A DNA stretch of 64,000 nt from Avena insularis (GCA_023614405.1 CM042694.1:89821285-89885284), one strand, 5' to 3'; positions 10,965-23,914 are shown, numbered from the stretch's first letter. The notes: generated by a model not told the origin, from the sequence alone. Numbers and translations: made by a program.

Positions 10965-12009
10965 TACATACGTCTTGCCTCTGCCTTGGTGCACTTCTCT
11001 GCCATGACAAAGAGCTCCACCATCGTGGTGAGGTTCTCCCCGTGGATGCCAATTTTATCCCGCATCCTGACATCCTTGACACCCTCTGAGAAGGCAATGA
11101 TGATATTGGAGTCAGAGATCTTGGGTACTTGTTGTGAACCTGGCTGAACCGCTACAGGAACTTGAAGAGTCTCACCGGATTGCTGGCAGACTTGGCGGAG
11201 GTTGTAGTATGCGAGAGGGCGCTCATTGGCCCCCTTGAAGTTGGCGATAAAGAGTGTGCAGAGGGCGGGCTACGAGTCGATGGATTCCTCTAGGAGGTTC
11301 ATCAGCCAGGTGCGAGCCGCATCCTTAAGGCCCATGGTAAACCAGTTGGCCATGACATAGTCATCGCTGTCGGCAGCCTCAATACCTATGGTGTAGAGCT
11401 ACATGAACTCGTCATGTTGGCAGAACCATTGTAACATGGTGGCATCTCTGGCCTGAACTTGTGCAGCCACACCACGCGACGCGGGTCCTTGGTGAACACA
11501 AGGCAGCCGTTGCTCTACACCTCCTTAATGTTGGCGAGGGCGACCTGATTCTCCCAGCCATCTGTAGCGACCTCCTCGATGACTCCCTGACAGGGCATCG
11601 TGGTTGCGTGAGTGACTTATGACGAAAGAATGATCTGGAAGCTATTGTTGGGGAGCGGCGTGGCGTCCTAGAGCTTGATAGAGCTATCGGTGCACTGGTC
11701 CTTGTTTAGAGGTGGAGGAAGGGTCACCGCCTCGGGGACGGCCTCTTCGGCCCGAGCCCCCAGTGTCACCTGGTTTAGAGAGGAGATGGCGATGCCGACA
11801 AGCTCGGCAAGGCGTGTGCACCATTCTTCTTGCCCGAACTCAGCAGGTGGGTAGTGAAGGAGTTCCTGCGCCATGAGCTTGGTGGCCTCCAGCATGGGCG
11901 GGTCGCCCTTGTCTCGCGAAGATGCGGTGTGGGAGAGCGACATATTGCCACACGTGGAGAACTGTTGCTCTTGTGACGGGAAGAAGGAGGAACCTTGTTC
12001 ATCCTCCAT
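10965..12009 (-). pseudogene. Gypsy gag remnant, broken
   Basis: On the minus strand, an open 113-codon stretch starts at 12009 (MEDEQGSSFFPSQEQQFS...) and ends at a stop at 11668. Further fragments in the same direction include GLKDAARTWLMNLLEESI, FKGANERPLAYYNLRQVCQQ and an ENLTTMVELFVMAEKCTKAE block. These are typical of the retrotransposon gag (capsid) domain of Triticeae Gypsy elements. Stops and shifts interrupt the frame. The domain ends abruptly at about 10965, where Copia sequence begins, so no protease or reverse transcriptase follows. Confidence 0.7.
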
Positions 12010-12177
12010 CCACGGGGTTTGCTCGGAGCCGGTGCATCGGGGAGTAGGTTCTGTCTGGGCCTTACTCGTTGCTCGCTAGAGAGCGCGCTCAGACCGAGTC
12101 TCATAGCGAGCTGCCATGCTGGTAAGGTTGAAGAAGACCTTGAAAGCGCGCCTCAGCCCCCTACCTGACACGCCAAA

Positions 12178-13249
12178 TGTTGGAGATTGAAGTCCTGCAA
12201 AGGAACAGGGGATCCAACAAGCCCCGGATCGTGAGGGGGCTGAACACGTGTTTAGATCACCTCGACGACGATGGCAGCTACCAAACTCGCACATGACAAA
12301 GAGTTGACACGATGGTTTTTTACCCAGGTACGGTACCCTCGTGAGGAGGTAAAGCCCCTACTCCTTCTTGGTTGTATTGCTCGTGGTGCTTCGCGAGGGT
12401 ACAATGGAAAGTGTAAGGTTTCAGATCGTAAGGATCGACCCCATCTAAGGTTGGTATGGTTTCCCTGTTATAGTGGCACTGGATCTCTTCCCCAATTCTT
12501 TGGACGGGAAGGGCAATCGCACTACCACCCAAGGAGAACAGGTCTATAAGGCCAGTTTACATGGACTAAGTCTAGGATCCTCGGGGGCGCCGGTCCATCG
12601 TAAATCTGTGGTTGTCGGTGACGTCTCCTCAAAGCACGACGTCGTCCACCGCTTCCTTGCACCAAAGTGGCAAAGAGGAGACCTTGCTGACGCCTATGCC
12701 CCCAACCCTTCTTTAACACCGAAGAGGCCAGATAGTACATCCTCTTTACCGAGGCAGACCATGTAGTCTGCGTGGTCGACAGACTATCTGTTGGTCTTGT
12801 CGTATTTCTCATTGCTATGGAATTATGAGCGTACCCCTAGGAGAGGATCCGATGCTCTCGCGGTGGGGTCCACCTCCCCTAGAGGGCTTCCTCTTGGAGG
12901 CAATCCGGGTGCAGTTCCCTCGTGGAGCGAGCCTCGCGGTGGGATACTCATCCCACCTCAGGTACCTGACCAGGCACGTTGAGAGGACGTAGCCTTGCAA
13001 GGCCACCGTTGTCTCAGAAGTGGGTCTGGCAACTGGTTGATCTGGGTACCCTAGGTGCCAGTGACCTGACAAATACCGTCGCCGATCTGCCACCAGCCGC
13101 ACCAGGTTCGGCCAAACCCGGTGCCCTACTCCCAAAATCTGGCAATCCTACCTCTAACCCTAACATCTACTACGGTGGTTCCCCTTTGCCATCTCCGGCC
13201 GGCTTAGCCACCGGAGAGGGCTTGGGATCGTCCCGATCCTCTCTCGTCA
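12178..13249 (-). repeat. Gypsy 5' LTR with adjacent primer-binding region
   Basis: Read on the minus strand, the sequence ends CTTCAATCTCCAACA at 12178. It is followed by TTTGGCGTGTCAGGTAGGGG (about 12158-12177), which matches the post-LTR primer-binding region of many wheat Gypsy elements (TTTGGCGCGCCAGGTAGGGG). The outer edge near 13249 (TGACGAGAGAGG) is inferred from a TG start and is uncertain by tens of bases. Short frames inside are composition artefacts. Confidence 0.55.
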
Positions 13250-13584
13250 ATGTCTAGGAATGGGGGAAGGGGGATAAGGTGGGCGTTTCACTTGAGAAAA
13301 AGCATAGAATGCTGAAAGCTGATTCATTTGCGAAATTTCTACATCGATTGATGGGCAAGTTAGAGCATCTCCACTCGCCCCCCATATAGAGCATTTTTTG
13401 CCCATATGGGGGGCTAAGTTTTGATTTTTGAGGGGTGGGTATCACCCAGTCACACCCCCTGTACAAAAATAAACGTTGCCTGATCATTTTCACAAACACG
13501 TTGTTGGCGACTGATGCTGATGTCGCCCATCGCTCAACATGATGCCGATGTCGTGGATGCACCGCTTGCCGGCACTGGTGCTGT

Positions 13585-13869
13585 TGATACGTCCAAAACA
13601 TATCTACTTTCTCGGACACTTTTGCTATTGTTTCTCCTCTAAACTTGTGTGATTTGGATGCAACTAATGTGGACTAACCCTGTTTTCAGCAGAATTGCCT
13701 TGATGTCTACTTTTTGTGCAGAAAATCAACTATCATGAAAAATCCCGGAAAATATGCCAAAAATCCTATTTCACCTGAAGACTCCAGGAGCCAGAATACG
13801 AGACGGAGAAGAGCCAGGGGGTGGCCACCACACTGGTGGCCTGGCAGGCTAGCGCCGAGAGGTGGTATG
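13585..13869 (+). repeat. Gypsy 5' LTR, first part (before Angela insertion)
   Basis: These are the first 285 bp of the 5' LTR. They end at GTATG (13865-13869), the left copy of Angela's target duplication. The LTR resumes at 22724 and finishes with GGGTCATCA at 23825, about 1387 bp when rejoined. The 3' LTR (1368 bp) aligns throughout. Confidence 0.9.
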
Positions 13870-15731
13870 TGTTGGAGATATGCCCTAGAGGTAATAATAA
13901 ATGTAGTTATTATTATATATCTTTGTGTTTATGATAAATGTTTACATTCATGCTATAATAGTATTAACAAGGAAACCATTAATACTTGTGTGATTTGTAA
14001 ACTTAATTTGAAGTCCCTAGTATGGCCTCTATACTTCACTAGCTTGTTGGTTGATTGATGATGTGGTTTCTTTGTCATGAACATTGAGATGTTATCAACA
14101 ACAAGATCATATCGTTAGGAGAATGATATGGTGGACATACTCCTATAGACAAGCGTAGCATAAAGATCAAGTCATTTCAATAGTTCAATTGCTATATGCT
14201 TTCTGATACATAGTAACCTAATTCCTTCGACCATGAGATCATGCATATTGCCTTTCTTTGGATGGATGCTTTGATGTCATCAAACACCACACCGTAATGA
14301 GGGTGGCTATAAAAGTGGCATTGGGTGTTGGAAAGTATTGGTTGAAACACATGGATCAAGAGTGGGATTTGTCCATCCACATGACGGATAGATATTCTGG
14401 GCCCTCTCGGTGAAATGTCATCCAATTAGCTTGCAAGCATGTGACTTGGTCACAAGGGATCACATATCAGGGAGCGAGAAAAGAGTACTTATCGATGTGA
14501 GGTTGAACTAGGTATGCAGAGATACAAGCGATCATGACCTCGGATAAGTAACATATCGTGAGACAAAGGAAATTGGTATCGTATGTAAGTGGTTCATTCG
14601 ATCAAAGTAATCGTAGAAATATGTAGAACCATATGAATTTCCAGATTCCTCTATTGGTTATTGTTAGGAGAAGTGTCTCGATCATGTCCGCATAATTCAC
14701 GAACCGTAGGGAGACACATAAGGATTGACGTTGTTTGAGTAGTTATGGTATTATGAGAAAGAGACCGAATGTTGTTGGAGTCTCGGATGGGATCCGGGAT
14801 ATCACGAGGTGATCCGGAATGGTCGGAGAATAAGATTCATATAAGGAAAGTCCCATTTGGAGTTGGGGAATGGTTAGGTGTTTTCATCGGTAACATTCTA
14901 GAAGGTCCGGAATGTCGGCACTCCGGGGAAGGGGTACATGAATGTGTCATTGCAAGATGGAATGATTGCATCATGTACTAAGTGTTCTCGCTGTCCAAAA
15001 TAAAGGGTTTATTTAATTCCTAAATTGGAAAAGTCAAGCTGCCGATTTTGTCATTGCCGATTTTAGGAAAGAAGGAGAAGTTGAAACCGACTTGGGGAGA
15101 GTCCTCCTCCCAAGCGGCCAGCCAGCCTAGGCCGAGTTGGGGAGGACTCCTCCCTCCTGGCCGCCAGCCCTCCCACCTATAAAGGGAGGCAGGGCCTCCC
15201 TCTAGAGACACACAAGTTCCTATCCTCTAAACTAGAAACTAGACCTAGACCCGGTTTAGAGCTGTTTGGTTTAGAGCCTTCTAATTGGTTTAGAGCCCTC
15301 TAATTGGTGTGTCTAATTACTAGACCACTAATAGCCTCTCTCATAAGCTCCACCATACTACTTGGCTTAAAAGCGAAGCCTGGGATCTCCCTCTACCTCC
15401 GGTACCACGCCGTTGTCTTTGCCGGAATCATGAGAAAGTGCTACAACCTCCGCTGCTTTGGAACAAGGAGAGGAAGGTCTTCGTCAGTACGAGCGATGTG
15501 ACCGATTGGGGCGCTTCTTGAGGAGCAGCGGCGCGGAAGGATCGTCTCACGATCTTGAGATCGGAAAGAATGCGACTACATCACCCACGAGAATCTGCTC
15601 TCGTTAAACACTTTGGAATCTTGAGGTGAGTTATTCCATCGACTCGTTGCTACAATCTAGTAGATAGATCTTGGCTTGTTTGTTTGTATGCGATAGAAAA
15701 TTTTTGTTTTCCATGCTCTGAACCCCTGCGA
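13870..15731 (+). repeat. Angela 5' LTR
   Basis: It starts TGTTGGAGATATG and ends near AACCCCTGCGA just before the PBS. The 3' LTR ends in ACCCCTACA, so the last bases here are altered. About the first 320 bp are identical to the 3' LTR. After that most differences are 1-2-base insertions or deletions. Confidence 0.9.
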
Positions 15732-15743
15732 TGGTATCGAGCC
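15732..15743 (+). other. Angela primer-binding site
   Basis: TGGTATCGAGCC follows the 5' LTR directly. It matches the initiator-tRNA-Met-type Copia primer site TGGTATCAGAGC with two bases missing, consistent with the indel pattern elsewhere in this copy. Confidence 0.75.
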
Positions 15744-16904
15744 GTGTCTATATGTAGATCTGTTGCGAGTAGAACACAATGGTCATTGTGGGCGTTGATG
15801 CTTTTATTGTAGATTGCTTTTGTGTACTTTGCATCTTGCGGTATGTTGGGATGAAGCGGCCGGGCTAACCTTACATGACATCGTTCATGAGACTTGCTCC
15901 ACGCAACATGCAACTTGTATTGCATAAGTGGCTTCTTGGTGCTGTTTCTCCTAGCATAGTTAAGATCCAATTTACAACGGGTAATCAACAATGCTAGTAT
16001 CAATGTTGTGGTTCTTGTTCGTAAGTTAGAGCGACACTTATGGAAAGCCCCAAACCACGTAAAATATGCAAAGTAAGTAGAAGCGTCTAACTTTGTTTTG
16101 CGAGGGTGTGCGATGATGTGATATGGCCATGATTGTGATTATATTTGATGTATGCAATGTTCCTTATTGTAAGTTGGCAACGGCGGGAGCCATATGGTTG
16201 TCTTTAATTTACATTAAGACCTGCGTGTCTATTCAAAATAGTTGTAATAGTTGAAGCTGGTGGGCGACAACCATGAAGAAGCGTCATTGACCTTGATGCT
16301 ATCTGGGAGATGATGGAGATCATGTTAGTGCTTGAAGATGGAGATCGGAAGCACAAAGAAGAAAGGCCATATCATATCACATATTATGAATTGCATGTGA
16401 TGTTAATCCTTTATGCATCTTGTATTGCTTAGTAGGCAGCGGTAGCATTATAAGATGATCCCTCATACACATAAATTTCAAGTTCTAAAGTGTTCACCCT
16501 TAGTATGCACCGTTGCCAAAGCTTGCTGCTTGAAGCACCACGTGATGATCGGGTGTCTTTGATTCCTTGGTGACTACTAGCGTAAGCAAGCCAGATTTGC
16601 TTATCGGAAGCTAAGGTTTGTCTTAGCGAGCCTAGCATGTAGACATGGCCTCGGGAACACGGATCGCGAAAGGCAAAGCATGAATCATATAGTAGATATG
16701 ATGAACATGATGATTGTTAGCCATTGAAACTATATCAACTCTCGTGATGATCGGTGTTGATGTAGTGGATTTGGTTCGTGTGATCACTAAAACAATGTGA
16801 GGATGTTGTTTTGGTGGGAGTTCACCTAGTTTAATTTCATTAATTAATTTGAACTCAATTTGTCATAAACTTAGTCTAAACTATTGCAAATATGTTGTAG
16901 ATCA

Positions 16905-17694
16905 ATGGCAGCCCTACCATCAATTTTAATGCGTTCCTAGAAAGAAAAGTTGAAAAACAATGGAAGCAACTTGGCGGATTGGTTCCGCAATTTGAGATTG
17001 TCCTCACGGTGGTAATTTGACCTATGTCTTTGGATGCAGCTAGGTGACCCACTGCGGTGATGCTACCGATGAAGTAAAGAATGTTTACCTCGCTCGGAAG
17101 AATCGGTACTCCATAATTCGATGTGCTATCTTGTATGGTTTAGAATCAGAGCTTGAGAAAAGGTTTGAAGATTGAGACCCATATGATATTATCGAGGATC
17201 TCAAATTAATCTTTGAGACTCATGCGGCAATTGAAAGTTATGAAGCTTACGAAAAGTTCTTTAAGCGCAAGATGGAAGAGGGTAGCTCGTCGGTGAGCAT
17301 GTGCTTAAGATGTGCACGCATAAATAAACTTCAAAGTTTGGGTATAGTGATTCCTAATACTTTGGGGTTTACGCATCCTCAATCACTACCACCAAGTTAC
17401 AAGAACTTTGTGATGAACTACAACATGCGAGAACATGAACAAAGAGTTGCGAGAACTATTTGCTATGTTAAAATCTGCGAAGTGGAGATCAAGAAAGAGC
17501 ACCAAGTGTTGATGGTCAATAAGACCACCAAATTCAAGAAAGGCAAGTCTAAGCGAAGGGACACTTCAAGAAGGGTGGTAAGAAAGTTACCATACCGACG
17601 AAGAGGACCAAGGCTGGACCAAACCTGGCGAGTGCTTTCTTTGCAAGGGAGAAGGTCCTTTGGCGGAATTGCCCAAAGTACTTGGCAGATTTGA
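16905..17694 (+). pseudogene. Angela gag, frameshifted
   Basis: The capsid-type gag begins MAALPS at 16905. Recognisable blocks run in order: DWFRNLR (about 16980), LKLIFE.HAAIE.YE (about 17200-17250), MEEGSS (17272), SLPPSYK.FVMNYNM (about 17380-17430) and EVEIKKEHQVLMVNKTT (about 17480-17530). These are followed by a basic Lys-rich stretch and remains of a zinc knuckle. The blocks fall in different frames because of several small indels. The longest open piece is 140 codons (17272-17694). Gag would package the element's RNA, but no intact product is possible from this sequence. Confidence 0.85.
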
Positions 17695-17749
17695 AGAGCG
17701 GCAACATCAAGAAGAAAGGTATATCGATATACATGTTATTGATGTGTAT

Positions 17750-20700
17750 CTCACTAGTATTAAGTAGTAGTGCACAGGTATTTGATCTTGGTTCGGTTGC
17801 TCATATTTGTAACTTTCGAAGCAGAGCTCTGAGAATAAGCGGAAGCTAGTAAAGAGCGAGGTGACGATGCGGCGTGGGAAGCGGATCAAAGGTTGATGTG
17901 ATCGCGGTCGGCACACTACCTCTTCATCTACCATCGGGATTAGTTTTATACTTAAATAATTGTTATTTGGTGCTGCGTTGAGCATGAACATTATATCGGG
18001 ATCTTGTTTATTGCGAGGCGGTTACTTGTTTAAATCCGAGAATAATGGTTGTTCGATTTATATGAGTAATGTGTTTTATGCACATGCACCTTTGATAGAT
18101 GGTCTATTCATATTGAATCTCGATAGTAGAAATACACATATTAATAACATTGAGGCTAAGCGTTTGAAATCAGCGATAATTTGACCTATATGTGGCCTTT
18201 GTCGTCTTGGTCACATTGGAGTGAAGCGTATGAAGAAACTCCATTCGATGGACTTCTTGAATCACTTGATTTTGAATCACTTGAAGATCTGAAGCATGTC
18301 GATGGGTAAAATGACTAAGACTCCATTTTACGGTATGATGGGCGAGCTACGGACTTATTGGAAATCATACATACCGATGTGTGTGGTCCAATGAGTGTAG
18401 CATCATGTGATGGTTATCGTTATGTTCTTACCTTCACGGATGACTTGAGTAGATATGGGTATATCTATTTCATGAAACATAAGTCCGAAACTTTCGAGAA
18501 GTTTAAGGAGTTTCAAAGTGAGGTAGAGAATCAACGTAACAAGAAGATTAAATTTCTACGTTACGATCGTGGAGGTGAATATCTAAGTTACGAGTTTGGC
18601 GAGCATTTGAAGAAATGTGGAATACTTTCATGATTGACACCGCCGGGAACACCACGGTAATGGTGTGTACGAGCGTCGTGTCGAACTCTCTTAGATATGG
18701 TTAGTTCTATGATGTCACTTACAGTTGCCACTATCATTTTGGGGTTATGCATTAGAAACAGCCGCATTCACTTTAAATAGGGCACCGTCTAAATCCGTTG
18801 AAACGACCGTATGAATTATGGTTTGGGAAGAAACCTAAATTGTCGTTCCTTAAAGTTTGGGGATCTGAAGCCTATGTAAAGAAGTTACAGCGGACAAGCT
18901 TGAACCCAAAGCGGAAAAATCGTCTTCATAGGATACGAAGGAAACTATTGGGTATACCTTCTATCATAGATCGAAGGCAAAATCTTTGTTGCCAAGAATG
19001 GATCCTTTCTAGAGAAGAATTTCTCTCGAAAGAAGTATTTGGAAGGAAAGTAGAACTTCGGCGAGGTTGTCGAACCTTCTCTCGAAATTGCGAGTAGCGC
19101 AGCACGGAAGAAGTTCTGTGGTGCTGCACCAATAAGAGAGGAAGCTAGTGATGGTGATCATGAAACTTCGGTTGAAGTTTCTGAGCCTCGGAGGTCAGCG
19201 AAATCGTACCACTCCAGTTGGTATGATTCCGTTATGAATGTCATGTTGGTGGACAACACCGATGACCCCGAGACATATGAGGAAGCAATGATGAGCCAGT
19301 TCAATAAATGGCAAGAAGCCATGAAATCCGAGATTGGATCCATGTACGAAAACCAAGTATGGACTTTGGTGGACTTACCGGATGGCGGAAGGCTGTCGAG
19401 AACAAATGGATTTTCAAGAAGAAAGCAGATCTTGATGGTAATGTTCTGTCTATAAAGCTCGACTTGTCGCAAAGGGTTTCGACAAATTCAAGGAGTTGAC
19501 TACGATGAGACTTTCTCACGGTAGCAAAGCTAAAGTCTGTGAGGATTATGTTGCAATCGCTGCATATTATGATTATGAGATATGGCGGATGGATGTCAAA
19601 ACAGCATTCCTCAATGGAGACATTGATGAAGAGTTGTATATGATGCAACCCAAAGGTTTTGTCGATCCTGAAGATGCTAACAAGGTATGCAAACTTCAGC
19701 GGTCCATCTATGGATTGAAGCAAGCATCCGAAGTTGGAATCAACGTTTTGATAAGGTAATCAAAAGTTTTGGTTTTATACAAACTTATGGAGAAGCTTGT
19801 ATTTACAAGAAAGTGAGTGGGAGCTCTGTAGCATTCTTAATACGTATGTGGATGACATATTGTTGATTGGGAATGATGTAGACCTTCTTAATAGTATCAA
19901 AGAGTATTTGAATAATAGTTTTCAATGAAGGATCTTGGCGAAGCGACTTACATATTAGGCATAAAGATTTATAGAGATAGATCGAAGCATAAATATCATT
20001 GTCACAAAGTACATATTTGGACAAAGTTCTAAAGAGGTTTGGAATGGAAGATAGCAAGAAAGGGTTCTTGCCCATGTTGCTAATATGACCTTGAGTAAAA
20101 CTCAAAGTCCGACATCGGCGGAAGATAGAGAAAAGATGAGTAAGACTCCTATGCCTCAGCCATAGGATCTCTAATGTATGCCATGCTATGTACTAGACCC
20201 GACATCGCATATCTTTGTTAGTCTAACTAGCAGATATCAAAGTGATCGAGGTGGATCATTGGAATGATCAAAAACATCCTTAAGTACTTGAGAAGAACTA
20301 AGGATATGGTTCTTTCTTATGGAGGTGATGAACAGCTCGTTGTTAATGGTTACCGATGCTAGTTGGAACACCGATCCGGATGATTCTAAATCACAATCTG
20401 GATACGTATTTATTTTGAATGGTGCGTGATTAGCTGGAGGAGTGCAAAGCAAAGCATTGTGGCGAGATCTTCAACTGAATCGGAATACATGGCTGCCGGA
20501 GGCTTCACAAGAAGCGATATGGATGAAAGAGTTCATTCTGAGCTGGGTGTGGTTCCAAGTCGCTTTGGACCCAATGTCTATCTCTTGTGATAACATGGGC
20601 GCCATAGCCAATCGCAAGAACCAAGGTCACACAAGAAGCTGAAGCATATCAAGCTGCGTTTTCACGCTATTCGAGAACATATCCGGGATGGGGATATAAA

Positions 20701-20815
20701 GATTTGCAAAGTACACACAGATCTGAATGTGGCGGATCCGTTGACTAAACCTCTCCCAAGGGCAAAACATGACCAACACCAAACTGCCATGGGTGTTCGG
20801 TATATTACCATGTAA
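17750..20815 (+). pseudogene. Angela pol (protease, integrase, RT, RNase H), frameshifted
   Basis: Copia-order pol fragments are readable. A pre-integrase stretch lies at about 18180-18300. The integrase core at 18358-18633 has HTDVCGPM, YVLTFTDDLSRYGYIY and RYDRGGEY. The reverse transcriptase region at 19234-19900 has WRMDVKTAFLNGDIDEELYM, IYGLKQAS and the catalytic YVDDILLIGN (about 19846-19878). RNase H-like blocks lie at 20280-20500 (KYLRRTKDM, SSTESEYMA-like), and the terminal DPLTKPLPRAKHD block is near 20735. At least five frame changes separate them. Most breaks are single-base, so a near relative could be intact. Confidence 0.88.
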
Positions 20816-20836
20816 TCTAGATTAGATGACTCTAGT

Positions 20837-20849
20837 GCAAGTGGGAGGC
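20837..20849 (+). other. Angela polypurine tract
   Basis: GCAAGTGGGAGGC lies immediately before the 3' LTR start. It is the usual second-strand primer position for Copia elements. Confidence 0.8.
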
Positions 20850-22718
20850 TGTTGGAGATATGCCCTAGAGGTAATAATAAATGTAGTTATTATTATATAT
20901 CTTTGTGTTTATGATAAATGTTTACATTCATGCTATAATAGTATTAACAAGGAAACCATTAATACTTGTGTGATTTGTAAACTTAATTTGAAGTCCCTAG
21001 TATGGCCTCTATACTTCACTAGCTTGTTGGTTGATTGATGATGTGGTTTCTTTGTCATGAACATTGAGATGTTATCAACAACAAGATCATATCGTTAGGA
21101 GAATGATATGGTGGACATACTCCTATAGACAAGCGTAGCATAAAGATCAAGTCATTTCAATAGTTCAATTGCTATATGCTTTACGATACATAGTAACCTA
21201 ATTCCTTCGACCATGAGATCATGCATATTGCCTTTCTTGGATGGATGCTTTGATGTCATCAAACACCACACCGTAACAGGTGGCTATAAAAGTGGCATTG
21301 GGTGTTAGGAAAGTATTGGTTGAAACACATGGATCAAGAGTGGGATTTGTCCATCCACATGACGGATAGATATTCTCTGGGCCCTCTCGGTGAAATGTCA
21401 TCCAATTAGCTTGCAAGCATGTGACTTGGTCACAAGGGATCACATATCAGGAGCGAGAAAAGAGTACTTATCGATGTGAGGTTGAACTAGGTATGCGGAG
21501 ATCACAAGCGATCATGACCTCGGATAAGTAACATATCGTGAGACAAAGGGAAATTGGTATCGTATGTAAGTGGTTCATTCGATCATAAGTAATCGTAGAA
21601 ATATGTAGGAGCCATATGAATTTCAGATTCCTCTATTGGTTATTGTTAGGAGAAGTGTCTCGATCATGTCGCATAATTCACGAACCGTAGGGAGACACAT
21701 AAGGATTGACGTTGTTTGAGTAGTTATGGTATTATGAGAAAGAGACCGAATGTTGTTCGAGTCTCGGATGGGATCCGGGATATCACGAGGTGATCCGGAA
21801 TGGTCAGGAGAATAAGATTCATATAAGGAAAGTCCCATTTGGAGTTGGGGAATGGTTAGGTGTTTTCATCGGTAACATTCTAGAAGGTCCGGAATGTCCG
21901 GCACTCCGGGGAAGGGTACATGAATGTGTCATTGCAAGATGGAATGATTGCATCATGTACTAAGTGTTCTCGCTGTCCAAAATAAAGGGTTTATTTAATT
22001 CCTAAATTGGAAAAGTCAAGCTGCCAGTTTTGGTCAATTGCCGTTTTCGGAAAGAAGGAGAAGTTGGAAACCGACTTGGGGGAGTCCTCCTCCCAAGCGG
22101 CCAGCCCTAGGCCGAGTTGGGGAGGACTCCTCCCTCCTGGCCGCCAGCCCTCCCACCTATAAAGGGAGGCGGGGCCTCCCTCTAGAGACACACAAGTTCC
22201 TATCCTCTAAACTAGAAACTAGACCTAGACCCCGGTTTAGAGCTGTTTCGGTTTAGAGCCTTCTAATTGGTTTAGAGCCCTCTAATTGGTGTGTCTAATT
22301 ACTAGACCACTAATAGCCTCTCTCATAAGCTCCACCATACTTGCCCGGCTTAAGGCGAAGCCTGGGGATCTCCCCTCTACCTCGGTACCACGCCGTTGTC
22401 TTCTTGGAATCGCGAGGAGAGTGCTACAACCTCCATTTTCTTTGGAACAAGGGAGAGGAAGGTCTTCGTCAGTACCGAGCGATGTGTGACCGGCTGCAGG
22501 GGCGCTCTTGAGGAAGCAGCGGATAAATCGTCTACGCGATCTTGAGATCGGAAGAATGCGACTACATCACCCACGAGAATCTGCTCTCGTTAAACACTTT
22601 GGAATCTTCGAGGGTGAGTTATTCCATCGACTCGTTGCTACAATCTAGTAGATAGATCTTGGCTTGTTTGTTTGTATGCGATAGAAAATTTTTGTTTTCC
22701 ATGCTACGAACCCCTACA
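20850..22718 (+). repeat. Angela 3' LTR
   Basis: 1869 bp, starting TGTTGGAGATATG and ending GAACCCCTACA, followed by the GTATG target duplication. It has the expected TATA-like and promoter region, and a CCTATAAAGGGAGGC motif near 22157 that may serve as the LTR promoter; the same motif occurs in the 5' LTR near 15177. Confidence 0.92.
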
Positions 22719-22723
22719 GTATG

Positions 22724-23825
22724 GGCCCCCCAGGCACCCCCTCGGTCTCCCTCTTCGCCTATAAGGAGCCTTCTGACCTAAAAACTTTGGGGGGTTCGAT
22801 GTTTTTCCAGAAGGAGTTCCGCTTCTCCGCCACCACCAGATTCCAAGAAACAACATCAGAAACTCCGTTCTGGCGCCCAGCCGGGACGGGGAATTGGAGG
22901 AGATCATCCCCATCATCATCACCATCGCTTCTCCATCGACCATCCATGTTTCCCCCATCTATGAGTGAGTAATCCCCCGCTGTAGGCTATGGGGATGGTA
23001 GGGATTGGATGAGATCGTTCATGTAATGGCATCAGATTGTTAGGGCATGGTGCCTAGTATATTTTATTAGTGCTTTATGACTTTGTTGCGACTTGTTGTG
23101 CTTAATGCTTGTCACTAGGGCCCGAGTGCCATGATTTCAGATCTGAACATGTTATTGATTCATTATGATAGTATTGTTTATGGTCTTATCTGCAAGTTGT
23201 ATACACACGTTGTTGTGCGGAACCAATGGCCCCGAAGTGACAAAAATCGGGATAACCGGAGGGAATGGCTTTGATGTGAGGATCACATGTGTTCACGGAG
23301 TGTTAATGCTTTGCTCCGGTGCTCTATTAAAAGGATCACCTTAATTGCCAGTAGTTCCCTTAAGGCCCTTGCCAAGCGGGCTGGCGGGGACAAAGCTGTT
23401 GTGCAAGTTCTCATTGCGAGCACGTATGACTATATATGGAACACATGCCTAGGATTATCTAGTACTTGGATGCTTTATCTTATTTATCTGCAATTGCCCT
23501 ATGTTCTGATTGCTATGTGAATTGTCTTGTCCATGCAACGCCCCTCCATCCATCCCTATGCCTACCGCACTCGAATAAAACTGTTTACTACTATTGTTAC
23601 CACTGTCTTTACTTTACTACTGCTGCTGCTTTACTATTCCTTCTACAAAAATTGTTGCTACTGATAAACTACTGTGAGCAAGATTGTTTCCAGGTGCAGC
23701 TGAATTGACAACTCAGTTGTTAAGGCTTATAAATATTCTTTGGTTCCCCTTGTGTCGAATCAATAAATTAGGTTTAACTTCCCTCGAAAATACTGCGATA
23801 CACCCCCTATACTTGTGGGTCATCA
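22724..23825 (+). repeat. Gypsy 5' LTR, second part
   Basis: This part continues the interrupted LTR after the right GTATG copy (22719-22723). It aligns with 31010-32100 of the 3' LTR, including the CCTTCTGACCTAAAAACTTT and TGTGGGTCATCA blocks. Frames found inside it on both strands are LTR shadows, not genes. Confidence 0.9.
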
Positions 23826-23836
23826 AGACTATTTTC

Positions 23837-23854
23837 TGGCACCGTTGCCGGGGA
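23837..23854 (+). other. Gypsy primer-binding site (tRNA-Asp type)
   Basis: TGGCACCGTTGCCGGGGA lies 11 bp after the 5' LTR. It differs by one base from TGGCGCCGTTGCCGGGGA, the primer site complementary to tRNA-Asp used by Athila-type Gypsy elements. Confidence 0.85.
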
Positions 23855-23914
23855 GAATAGCTTTATTTATCAAGTTCACTTGGATTCTCTATTGTTCGCT
23901 GCTATCCATCCATC

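Larger units (their letters stand above)
13870..22718 (+). mobile_element. Angela/BARE-type Copia retrotransposon, 8.85 kb
   Basis: The element is complete in structure: LTRs 13870-15731 and 20850-22718, a target duplication GTATG on both sides, PBS, gag, pol in Copia order (protease, integrase, reverse transcriptase, RNase H) and a polypurine tract. The LTR start TGTTGGAGATATGCCCTAGA is the hallmark of Angela/BARE/WIS elements. Protein-coding regions are full of frameshifts, so as written it is not autonomous. It sits inside the 5' LTR of the Gypsy element and is the youngest layer of the nest. Confidence 0.95.

Noticed and set aside
12271..13257. ORFs of 90-106 codons on both strands
   Set aside because: They fall in the Gypsy LTR next to its primer-binding region and have no family resemblance.
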